NCBI GenBank assembly: GCA_000333855.2
Contig: CM007314.1
Location: 362,246-392,245 of the forward strand
From: Endotrypanum monterogeii
Taxonomy: Eukaryota > Euglenozoa > Kinetoplastea > Trypanosomatida > Trypanosomatidae
Direction of reading: 5' to 3'
DNA length: 30,000 bases
Positions 11,201 through 18,470 of the stretch are shown piece by piece. The position numbers were made by a program, and so were the translations under genes. The first letter of the stretch is position 1, and each line of letters opens with the position of its first letter. The notes below the pieces were generated by a model, which made no database searches, was not told the DNA's origin, and saw only the letters and a program-made list of their open reading frames with translations.

Positions 11201-12429
11201 AGAGTATGCAGTGGAAATTGTCGACACGGTACACCAAGCTGCTCGTCCGCGCACCGTTTCTCCTCCCTTTCACAGCTCGCGCAACGCTCCTCTCAGCACT
11301 GCTCGTGGAGACGGATCACCGCTGGGTTCCACCGAGTGAGCGGCGAATAGCAGTGCACCGCGGTCGAACGTTTGTCGACGCCTACGACCTTTTCCACGAC
11401 GACCCCCTGAGTACTGACATGCTGGCTGTCCGCTTCATTGCCGATGACGGGACGCCTGAGGCGGGGTATGGCCGCGGTGTGTACCGCGAGGTGATCGTGT
11501 CCTTGTGCAAAGAAGGGTTCGCCACCGAGTACGGACTGTTCCGTCAGACCCCTGATGGATATGTCTACCCAAATTCTTTCAGCGCCTTGGCAACGAATGA
11601 CTCACAGCATCTTCTGAAAATTCGCTTCTTGGGGGCAATGGTGGGTCGTGCGCTGCGTGATGGTGTGTTGCAGGATGTACCGTTTGCCCTTCACTTTCGC
11701 AACTCCATACTAGGTCGGCGCAATACCCTCAGCAACCTGAAGAGCTTCGACCCGGAGCTCTATCACCAGCTCATGTCTCTCACACGACTGAGCGAGGAGG
11801 AGTTGCTTGCAATCGGGCTGACCTTTGTCTACACTCTGAGCGCGTTGGGTATCACAAAGGAGGTGGAGCTGGTGCGTGGCGGTGCGGAAATGGAGGTGAC
11901 GCCGGGCAACTGCCTCTTCTATGTAAACCTCGTCGCAGATTTGAAGCTGAACCGGGAAGCTGCTGAACAGACAAATGCCTTCTGCACTGGGCTGCACTCA
12001 GTCCTTGACGAGAACCGTCTTCGCTTGTTCGATAGCAGCGAGATCGGTAGACTCTTGGGCGGTGATGAGTCGGGGTACATTGATTTGGAGGACTGGAAGG
12101 AGAATACAGTCTACAACACACCTGAGGACAAGGACACACTGCCGGTGCAACTGTTCTGGAATGTTGTGGAGTCTCTTACTCGCGAGCAGCAGCAGAAATT
12201 ACTGAAGTTTGCGACGTCCATGACTCGGCCACCGCTGCTGGGTTTCCGTTTCCTGGCGCCACCTTTCAAAGTGCAGTTGCTTGCGTCGAACACGTCCGGG
12301 CCTGATCATCTACCCTCGGCGGCGACGTGTTTCTCTACGTTAAAGCTTCCGCCGTACAACGACTTTGCCACCGCTCGTGCGAAGATCATCGCTGCTATTG
12401 AGGAGAGCATCACCTTTGAGTTTAGCTGA
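8242..12429 (+). CDS. HECT-type E3 ubiquitin-protein ligase, UBE3C/Hul5-like
   Basis: The 1395-residue product should transfer ubiquitin from an E2 to substrates through a thioester on its HECT cysteine. The open frame extends two codons upstream to a TTG, but the first ATG after the splice acceptor is at 8242. The N-terminus (FVFDG, then an Arg/Glu-rich helix, then an IQ-like AAQRLQSAIRRWLA at about 48-61) matches the layout of UBE3C and yeast Hul5, which bind the proteasome and extend ubiquitin chains on stalled substrates. The HECT domain occupies about 1042-1395, with motifs such as RRIAVHRGRTFVDAYDLF, GYGRGVYREV and LKIRFLGAMVGRALRDG. The catalytic cysteine is C1363 in LPSAATCFSTLKLPPY, 32 residues from the end, the normal spacing. 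The middle (about 100-1000) is divergent with Ser/Ala-rich insertions, for example after about 620. Assignment to HECT is firm; to the UBE3C subfamily it is probable. Confidence 0.95.
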   Translation: MSQFVFDGSSRMRNMTLARDHYKNRNRIIEDAQRVRLRRELETRRTRAAQRLQSAIRRWLACQTTVRLALSDLDSLPSDVTQILLPSSMEGASSTTLTPGGPNQSAQLTARLRTACWCLSFVRTHRGQIPLHRHASSDAATAEDGGSEGFGVHLHSPEVKATGRDATTAPSQRLTLSSSYKSPVASLRELREYQRGVLWHYNEFLYATLSEDTTHSPGSGERAGGGTPVFHANLQARTVAEENSVGSVSLLGSSFLASLPFRDVTLLLCVLLQQLSDVAPSRREDFSSPLRSASSIKQMGRLIVDALVAHNAAFASTLNEEQSSHKGYGAVEEALAAFDRRPAVHALTSALTFLGEEMVAQPASVRLNCVELLQPLVTALPSLSQVYVGGSYSLPPPTCAFAQACWQCMCAPFTEEDYLGLTSNSLAVLLCAADTTVKDEGLRDCNVADSLFTMVVAECYRRTVMVTEIGSGDGVSGLKGGRLRARVLGRLVRLTPRVHQMVEAMSSSPDGSVSLIGPWTHLVKRYLLSLSCLSERLCRENFFIEAILADHYAYNTGKQRTRSLVGEGDTGGDESAPLHSPYRLLTSHLFSEEGGLLLLNLFILQDERHEKRRLQASQKLTVEAPTDEAPQLTNRDNRDEEDPSARSASTATATPFSFGGAGAATTAASPPPQWSSSASIEQSPLEILCNVFAWPIFAFSKTTYSRYQRETLALYTKMVRTPQLLRRLWVLYWQSCEGLRAVLPPGEVLQRLCQLQTSGAQGLGKHMVVGSEVRGGESGVSATAASLALPRLPRWETHPLYPLAFYDPHASLSTFFFTLLAYYVNVFNFADELRRGSEKAVLSTEESWALVLALKEIVYRSHMYGVVPGTNSEAVAHAACLLLSRLHKVDEADPFVPSTVTNLWVAVSSPAAESAVTLLFENWDVTSAAVVEEDNEEEDWTTGFDNASASAGSRGAVDSTGLAPDDSEATALMAHARLPGDVAVYHKSMQWKLSTRYTKLLVRAPFLLPFTARATLLSALLVETDHRWVPPSERRIAVHRGRTFVDAYDLFHDDPLSTDMLAVRFIADDGTPEAGYGRGVYREVIVSLCKEGFATEYGLFRQTPDGYVYPNSFSALATNDSQHLLKIRFLGAMVGRALRDGVLQDVPFALHFRNSILGRRNTLSNLKSFDPELYHQLMSLTRLSEEELLAIGLTFVYTLSALGITKEVELVRGGAEMEVTPGNCLFYVNLVADLKLNREAAEQTNAFCTGLHSVLDENRLRLFDSSEIGRLLGGDESGYIDLEDWKENTVYNTPEDKDTLPVQLFWNVVESLTREQQQKLLKFATSMTRPPLLGFRFLAPPFKVQLLASNTSGPDHLPSAATCFSTLKLPPYNDFATARAKIIAAIEESITFEFS
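12328..12330 (+). other. HECT catalytic cysteine codon
   Basis: The TGT codon for C1363 lies in the conserved T-C-F context of the HECT C-lobe, followed by LKLPPY. HECT ligases form the ubiquitin thioester at this position, so the enzyme appears catalytically intact. Confidence 0.9.
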
Positions 12430-12796
12430 CTCCTGAGGTCCCACAGAATGTGTCTGTGTGTAGTTCTCCACGAGCATCAAGAGTGCTACAGAGGTGTTGT
12501 CTGAGCGTACATTCTATCGGGGTCGCTATCTTGGAGGAGACTTGCAGAGGCTGCTGCCCTTTCCTCCCACCCTCACTGCAACAAATTCAGGCCACTTTCT
12601 TTTGATTTCATCGCTGAAGGTGCTTGCCTTTATGTGTCGATCTCTTAAGCTTCACTTCTTTTACATTACTATATATATATTTTTTTTTTTTTTGGCTTGT
12701 TTGTTTCTTCCTTCTCCCTCCGCTGTATGCACACACCGGAGGTTATCGTCATCTGTGCCTTGGACTTGGCCTGTCTGTCGGTATTCCTGAGCTCGA

Positions 12797-12842
12797 AATA
12801 TATATACATACCGAGATGTGTGTGTGTGTGTGTGTGTGTGTG
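12797..12842. repeat. Short TA run plus (TG)13 microsatellite
   Basis: ATATATATACATACC-type sequence at 12797-12812 is followed by 13 TG units at 12817-12842. It repeats the TA-beside-GT pattern seen at 19-82 and 7729-7821. Confidence 0.9.
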
Positions 12843-13547
12843 TCTATGCGCATCATCACTGAGCTGTTGTGCTTGAGAAAAAAAAACACGTTGATGATGG
12901 GATGAATGCATGCAGGGGGAGAGGGGAGAGGTTGTTCAGAGTTAAGACCCCATGGTCATTGATGTATATGAGGGGTGGGGGGAAGTACTCTCTGTGACAG
13001 GAGGCGCAGTGATACCTTGCACCCAACCCCCCTTTCTCCTCCATCCTCTACTGCTATTGTACCTGAGGAAGTCGATGATATTTTCTGTCGAGTTAGTTTT
13101 GTTGTGTTCCTGCTTACATCGTCTGGAGAGCAGCGGCTTAGAGTCAGGTGTCTTCTGTCCCCCACCTTTTCACCATGTTGTGCATCTACGTTCTCTGTGG
13201 GGCATCAGGGGCGAGTATGCGCGCTTTTGCTGCGGTGCTTTCCTCCCAAAATAGGAAGACCATATCAAGAGGGGAAGCGTTAACGATTCTATCCAGGGGA
13301 TGCGATCAACACACCATCTCTGCTTCTCCATGTCTTCTGGGGAGCTTAGCACCTACGACTGCCGTAGCATCTGCGCTATACAACATCATCCCCAATAATA
13401 CAGGGATACAGGGGGACGTCGAGAGGCTCCCAAGTGGTATCCCCTCATGCGCAACTAGCATTTTCTCCCTCACCTCACTCATCTCATCTCATTTTTTTTT
13501 TTTGTGCGCCCATGGATTCCCTTCACTTGAGCACACAACAACATCAA

Positions 13548-13612
13548 TAACACACACATACACGCACATACATAGACAGACACGCACGCACGCTCGCACG
13601 CATCTGCACACG
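13548..13612. repeat. Imperfect CA/CGCA-rich repeat
   Basis: A mixture of CACA, CATA and CGCA tetranucleotides (ACACACACATACACGCACAT and onward) makes a degenerate alternating purine-pyrimidine tract. It is likely a decayed CA microsatellite. Confidence 0.75.
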
Positions 13613-14000
13613 TGCATAGCAGTATCGATTAAACGTGATTAAGAAAGGGAAGGAGGGTGGGGGAGGGGTAGAGCCGAGGACGGTGCTCTAAAGGGGTGTT
13701 ACACGCTTTGTCTTTGAGAACATCTTTTGGGAATCTCCCGCTGTCTGGTTCGCATTATATTAAATGCATGCGTGCGTGACGTCGAAGCCTCCAAGTCTTG
13801 TTCTAGGCTACTCGCTGCGCCTGCTCCCGCTTGGCACATAATCCCGGGGGATCGAACAAGAGCTTTTCAAGTGTACAGACGCGTTGGGGGGGTTTGACGG
13901 CGGATTGGAATCTGCATCTCCGGCATTGGTTAAAGCACTCGTGCGTCTCGACCCACATTGTCCAGGAAAAAATAAAAAAAAACACACACACCTTGTGTGA

Positions 14001-14025
14001 TTCTGATATTGTTGTTCTGCTTCAG
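14001..14025 (+). promoter_or_regulatory. Predicted trans-splice acceptor for the PPR-like gene
   Basis: TTCTGATATTGTTGTTCTGC followed by TTCAG gives an AG at 14024-14025 and a 77-nt 5' UTR without ATG before 14103. The tract is T-rich but short. The leader would include a (GGT)n run at about 14037-14057. Confidence 0.4.
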
Positions 14026-14035
14026 TGGGCGGGTA

Positions 14036-14060
14036 GTGGTGGTGGTGGTGGTGGTGGGGG
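14036..14060. repeat. (GGT)n trinucleotide run in a 5' leader
   Basis: About seven GGT/GTG units end in GGGGG, between the predicted splice acceptor (14025) and the start codon (14103). They would lie in the 5' UTR and could form a G-rich structure that slows scanning; that effect is inferred. Confidence 0.85.
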
Positions 14061-14102
14061 CATACATTTGCTGAAGTAGAAAACGTGCGGCCTCGAGTAC
14101 TC

Positions 14103-16916
14103 ATGTTTCGGTGCTCAGTCACTGTATATGGCAGCTATCTGCTGAACCAACGACTTATCGCAGACTGGTGGCAGGCTGGTCACCGCGAGGAAGTGCATCA
14201 CGCAGCTAAAACACAGCTCCACGCCGCCCTGGAGGAGGTCGAGAAGCGCACCACAGACACCGCGAAATCATCGGTGGCTCCTGCAAAGGAAGTCAATGGC
14301 ACTTCCTCTTCGTCTCCGGGGTCGCATGAGCACGTGGACACAGCTGCACCTCCCCCACCACTCAGCCTTTACGAAGCCAATGCGCTTGTTTCGACCTTTG
14401 TGAGCAGCCACAACACACAGGACCTGAGTGCCACGCTTCAGTACATTCGGGAGCGACTCGGGGAAGATCTGAGCGCGTATCATTTCCATTCGCTTCTGCG
14501 CACATTTAATTATCACCACGATCTGACGAACGCTCTGCAGGTGTTGGAGGTGATGGTGCACAGCGGAGTCACCACCCTGGAAACGTATGCACGCATGGTG
14601 GATTGTGTGCACTGTCTATCCCCACCTGATGTGGGGGCTCGTCTGATGCGACTTGTTGCCCTGGCACAGGATGCTTTCGGGACTCACGCAATGGACGACG
14701 ACGTCGGCACCGAGGGTGGTACGGTGGCCGCGTACGGCTATTCAGAAGGACTCCAGGCACGGCAGGCGATCGCAGATGGTGCTGTGGCGGCCTCGTTGGG
14801 CCCCCGCTGTACTACGGCGATGTCGCAGTTTGCGCGACCGCCCCGAAGCGCGCCGGTGCTTTCTTCTCTTCTGTATCACTGCTCTACGACGAGCCATCAG
14901 TGTACCGTGGCTTCTTGTGTTGTGGTCGCGCTCTGGATACGTGCCTTCGGGGTGGAGCTGACGGACTGGAATGTGATGTCGGTGCTGAGTAGCGTACTCA
15001 CTCATCCCAATGAGTTTCCGCAATTCTGTGCGGTGTTTGGCTGCTATGACGCATATGAGCGGGGTACGGTGAGCGTGCAGGCAGTGGTGGAGCGGCTGGT
15101 ACTACTGGGGGAGGTGGAGCAGGATGCGCCATCGACGTCCAAGGAGGTTGTGGACGATCCAGTCGAGAGCGGCCACGGGGACAGCGTTGACGGAGACCAG
15201 GGGAGGAAGCGAGACGGCCGTGCCCGGACCGGGTCACCTTCCCCGCTGACTTTGACTTTGTTGGTGTCGGCCATGCAGAGATCCCTCCGCGCCGCCGGCA
15301 TCGATGCGGCTACAACGGTAGTTTCCCTGCCCTTTGTGAATGCGCAGACCAACAGCATGGAGGAACTGGTCGCTGTCACATTGTTGCCACTTGCCAGGAC
15401 TGGGGTTGGGTCCCACCACTACAATGCTGGTCATCTTTTCCATGCTCTGAGTCTCGTACAAAGCAGTGTAGGGGATGACACCGGTGCCCTTCAGCTACTC
15501 AAGCGAGGGGTCTGTGAGCAGCAGCGGTACACTGCGGTGCAGGAGACACTAGATATGACTGGCAACCTGCAGGCATCAAAGGGAGAGGCAAGCGAGGGGC
15601 TTTCCATTCCTCCCGGATCACCACCGTTGTCGACTACCGGGTCCTCTGCGTCTTCCTGTGCGTCTATGGAACCGTTCTGTGTCCCGGCTCACTATCTTGT
15701 GGACATGGGCACACTCCTGAGTCGCGTCAGCTCGACAACACTGCGCGACGTGCAGCCACCTTTTCACTATGCTCTGCGCCAGATGGTGGAGGGGCTATCT
15801 GACAAGCCTGCAATGACGACGTTTCCCACCACGGCGTCGCCTTCATCCTCTTGGCCCGCCGTGTTGGCATCTTGCACCCCTCCAGCTCCCCGTGCGAGTG
15901 ACTTGGTCGCTGTCAGCAGCTGCGAGACGCTGTTCATCCGAACATTATCCGAGGCGCGCGCGGTGCTCAGACGTGCAATCGATGCAGGTAACGCTGCAGG
16001 TCGTCATGGTCGTTTACCCCGCAGCGTTCAGGCCATGTTTATGCAGCTCGCCAAGTTGTGCTGTCTCCATCCGCCGCGGAATCCCAAACTGACGCCGGAG
16101 GGATTGGAGGAGAGGACCAAGTGGGGTCGGTATTTGGATGCCCGTGATACATCGCTTGCTCTATTCGGGTCTGCACGGCAGTCCCGTGAATCGATGAAGC
16201 ACCTCTTCTATAATGATAATCAACTGCCTGGATTGCGTAGCGAGGTCGTCATCGCGAAGGACTTTGCCGACGTCCACGATCTCTTCTTCGGCACCGCCTC
16301 ATCATCCCCCTCGCTATCGCAGGCGGAGCTACAGTTGTCTCTGCGCCGGACACGTACTACGCTGCCACACACCGGCTGCAGCGCCGCGCTAGTGCCTCGC
16401 TATCTCTGGGACGCAGCGGTCTACAACCCCTACCCGGCAGCACAATTGGCTATCAACACGTGTGCATTTGTGGGGGGCTCCAAGGAGAGGGGGCCGCATG
16501 GTGCCTTTTCATTGGCAGAGACTCATCAAGCAGATCCCACCTTTGGGGGTGATGATGAGACTGACCTCAGTAGCACCGAATTCTTTTTGGAGCTCTGGCA
16601 CGCCTTGCTGGACAAAACTACAGTCGTCGGGAGCAACGAGGTCTGGTATCTTCAGAACACGGACATGTTTCTGCTCCTCGCTCGTTGCTTGCTCCATCGA
16701 CTGGATTGGGAGGCTGCTGCGCACTTGACGCGCAAGATGACACAGCACTCAAGGTACACTTACCTCATGGATCACGAGCTGACGACTATCTTTCGAGAGA
16801 TTGGTGATCCTGCTGGGTGCCTTGCATTCAAAGTGGCGACGAAGCTGTTTGATGGCCGCATCACGAAGGACGGCCAGACGAAGCGGGAGAGGTTTCACGA
16901 GGAGCAGTTCAATTGA
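14103..16916 (+). CDS. Pentatricopeptide-repeat-like protein, probably mitochondrial
   Basis: A 937-residue product. The open frame extends six codons upstream to a GTG, but the ATG at 14103 is the first after the splice acceptor. The first residues, MFRCSVTVYGSYLLNQR, are free of acidic residues and could be a mitochondrial import signal. A 35-residue unit at 126-160 beginning YHFHSLLRTFNYHHDL, with NAL near position 20 of the unit and a following T-Y, fits the pentatricopeptide helix pair. A weaker helical unit lies near the C-terminus (MFLLLARCLLHRLDWEAAAH). Ser/Thr/Pro-rich linkers interrupt the middle. Trypanosomatid mitochondria use many divergent PPR proteins in RNA processing, ribosomes and ribosome assembly, which is the likely area of function. 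The specific role cannot be told, and only one repeat is clear by eye. Confidence 0.75.
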   Translation: MFRCSVTVYGSYLLNQRLIADWWQAGHREEVHHAAKTQLHAALEEVEKRTTDTAKSSVAPAKEVNGTSSSSPGSHEHVDTAAPPPPLSLYEANALVSTFVSSHNTQDLSATLQYIRERLGEDLSAYHFHSLLRTFNYHHDLTNALQVLEVMVHSGVTTLETYARMVDCVHCLSPPDVGARLMRLVALAQDAFGTHAMDDDVGTEGGTVAAYGYSEGLQARQAIADGAVAASLGPRCTTAMSQFARPPRSAPVLSSLLYHCSTTSHQCTVASCVVVALWIRAFGVELTDWNVMSVLSSVLTHPNEFPQFCAVFGCYDAYERGTVSVQAVVERLVLLGEVEQDAPSTSKEVVDDPVESGHGDSVDGDQGRKRDGRARTGSPSPLTLTLLVSAMQRSLRAAGIDAATTVVSLPFVNAQTNSMEELVAVTLLPLARTGVGSHHYNAGHLFHALSLVQSSVGDDTGALQLLKRGVCEQQRYTAVQETLDMTGNLQASKGEASEGLSIPPGSPPLSTTGSSASSCASMEPFCVPAHYLVDMGTLLSRVSSTTLRDVQPPFHYALRQMVEGLSDKPAMTTFPTTASPSSSWPAVLASCTPPAPRASDLVAVSSCETLFIRTLSEARAVLRRAIDAGNAAGRHGRLPRSVQAMFMQLAKLCCLHPPRNPKLTPEGLEERTKWGRYLDARDTSLALFGSARQSRESMKHLFYNDNQLPGLRSEVVIAKDFADVHDLFFGTASSSPSLSQAELQLSLRRTRTTLPHTGCSAALVPRYLWDAAVYNPYPAAQLAINTCAFVGGSKERGPHGAFSLAETHQADPTFGGDDETDLSSTEFFLELWHALLDKTTVVGSNEVWYLQNTDMFLLLARCLLHRLDWEAAAHLTRKMTQHSRYTYLMDHELTTIFREIGDPAGCLAFKVATKLFDGRITKDGQTKRERFHEEQFN

Positions 16917-17576
16917 GGATAAAAACACTTTCCCTCCCCTCACCCCCGAAAAAAAAAAAAAGAAACACCGGTTAGTCAAACACGTGAAGTCGGCTGGGGT
17001 CGTGGAGGTGAGTGGGTCATCTTCTCACAATTTTTTTTTTTTTGTGAAGGAAAGAGAGACATACTTCGCCCTACCGCACAAGGGAAAGGGGTGCAATAGT
17101 TCGATGCATCTGCTTCCCCCTTTTCTTGATATCTTCACAGGCTTCGCATGTGGTAGTTTCCCTCTTTCTCTCTCCCCCTCCCGGACTTCCCCTCTCTTCG
17201 CGCGTCCCGGTTGCAGCATCACAACATGGTGCAAACAAAAGGGAAATCTTGTCGTTTCCTTCCTTTCATGTTTGTGCGTAAACCTCTTGTTATTTTATTT
17301 TTTGACTTTGGGGTGGGTGGGGGTGAGGAGCGTGGGACATTCCCCCTTATGCTGAAGAATGAGAATGGTCTTATCCACTGTTCTTCGAGTCGAAGCCGTT
17401 GCCGTCGCCGCTTTGCACTGCACCGAAGCGGTAGTATCTACCATTTCAGGAAAAAAGCACGTGATCTCTTTCTTTTCTTTTTTTTTTTGTGTGTATGATG
17501 TCTGTGCTGCGTATCTTGCCTCGTCCGGCTTCGTCCTCCTCCGCATCGCTTTTTCTGCGTCTTCAGGGGGACATGT

Positions 17577-17747
17577 ATGTCTTTTTGTTCACTTCAGTTC
17601 TTCCCGCTGCTTCGCTCTTTTGCGGCGCTGTTGAGTGGTTCTGCTTCTCGCCAGAGTGGACGACTGGTGGCCAAGATGCTGGAGGCGCGGGGAAGTGAGA
17701 TGGTGCGGGTATACTTGACAGAAAAAAAAAACGACACTGCCGTTTGA
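17577..17747 (+). CDS. Possible small protein gene, 56 aa, unknown function
   Basis: The frame starts MSFCSLQFFPLLRSFAALL and ends in VRVYLTEKKNDTAV. It reads as a hydrophobic, Arg-containing N-terminus followed by a basic-amphipathic part (SGRLVAKMLEARGSEM) whose codons mostly end in G or C (CTG GTG GCC AAG ATG CTG GAG GCG CGG), unlike the spacer around it. A pyrimidine tract at about 17519-17566 ends in CTTCAG, a good splice acceptor 10 nt upstream. A first ATG at 17573 in another frame precedes this one by 4 nt and would have to be bypassed. An overlapping frame 17495-17698 (MMSVLRILPRPASSSS at its start) is the competitor, but its start lies upstream of that acceptor. I know no family match. 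It could be a small mitochondrial protein or chance. Confidence 0.25.
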   Translation: MSFCSLQFFPLLRSFAALLSGSASRQSGRLVAKMLEARGSEMVRVYLTEKKNDTAV

Positions 17748-18093
17748 AGGACATAGCGCGATGCTCTGTCCCAGGCGCCTGGAGAGGCAGCTTTCCAGAA
17801 GCACAGCTAGGTAAATGGTGTGCTGACGCTAGCTCGTCCTGGAAAACTTGTCATGTAGGTAGGTGGGGTGGAGACCCTAGTGGAATTGTCGTTACGCTTT
17901 AAAGTATTCGAGCACTGCTATCATTCTTCCCTCCCCTTTTTCTTCGCTGTGCTTATGCAGGGCACCTGAAACTTCTCTAGCATTTTTCAGAGTACTTTTT
18001 TTTCTTTCTGATTAGGATGGGCTGTAGTCACGCCACCTCTCTCACTTGATTTTTGAGGTCTTCCACCTATTCCTCGTCTGTAGTTGCATAAAC

Positions 18094-18116
18094 ATATATA
18101 TATATATATATATATA
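18094..18116. repeat. (AT)n microsatellite
   Basis: About eleven AT units in the spacer upstream of the DUF4139 gene, with CA-rich sequence (CCACACACAG) about 65 bp downstream. Confidence 0.92.
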
Positions 18117-18362
18117 CGTATTTGCTTTGCTTTCATCCTGTTCTACCCCATAAATATACATACCTCCCCCCCACCCACATCCACACACAGACCGATGCAT
18201 CAAATTGAAATACACGTGATTGCTTTGACACATTTATTCCTCTTCTGACAGAGGCAGCGCGAAACAGTGGCAACAGAAAAGCGCTGCTTCTATGTTGTTC
18301 TACAGTTTTTACCGTCTAAAGCTATTTCTCATAAAAAAAATATTTGATACTTTCTGCCTCGC

Positions 18363-18430
18363 ACCTTGCCTAGCTTTTTTTTTTCTGAGACCTTGATTCA
18401 CTCGGACGATCCCTTATTTCCCCTATACAG
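18363..18430 (+). promoter_or_regulatory. Predicted trans-splice acceptor for the DUF4139 gene
   Basis: A T10 tract ends in CTGAG (AG 18388-18389), and a second C/T-rich stretch ends in CTATACAG (AG 18429-18430). Leaders of 81 or 40 nt result, with no ATG before 18471. Which AG is used cannot be told from sequence. Confidence 0.5.
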
Positions 18431-18470
18431 CCGCGGGTTCCCGTTCCTACACCAGTAACATCTCCACACC

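Larger units (their letters stand above)
12430..14000. other. Spacer after the ligase gene, repeats and G-rich run
   Basis: About 1.6 kb with no supported gene. Short frames on both strands are rich in Ser, Cys and His and show no coding bias. The sequence carries a short TA stretch and (TG)13 near 12797-12842, a CA-rich imperfect repeat at about 13548-13612, a G-quadruplex-type run at 13647-13668 and several T or A homopolymers. It presumably contains the 3' UTR of the ligase mRNA and the leader region of the next gene. Confidence 0.6.
16917..18362. other. Spacer between PPR-like and DUF4139 genes
   Basis: About 1.45 kb of A/T-runs and pyrimidine tracts, with an (AT)n run at 18094-18116 followed by CCCACCCACATCCACACAC. 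The only coding-like part is at 17495-17747, where two overlapping short frames lie after strong pyrimidine tracts; one is listed separately as a possible small gene. The rest has no supported feature. Confidence 0.6.

Noticed and set aside
13548..13612. Array-like short CA/CGCA units considered as CRISPR or satellite
   Set aside because: There is no repeat-spacer structure and the units are di- and tetranucleotides; it is a degenerate microsatellite in a eukaryotic genome.
13840..13862. tRNA T-loop-like GGGGGATCGAACAAG
   Set aside because: It does not match the GGTTCGANTCC B-box, and no A-box or cloverleaf can be drawn around it.
14085..14102. GTG-initiated six-codon extension of the PPR-like protein
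   Set aside because: Non-ATG start. The ATG at 14103 is the first ATG after the predicted acceptor.
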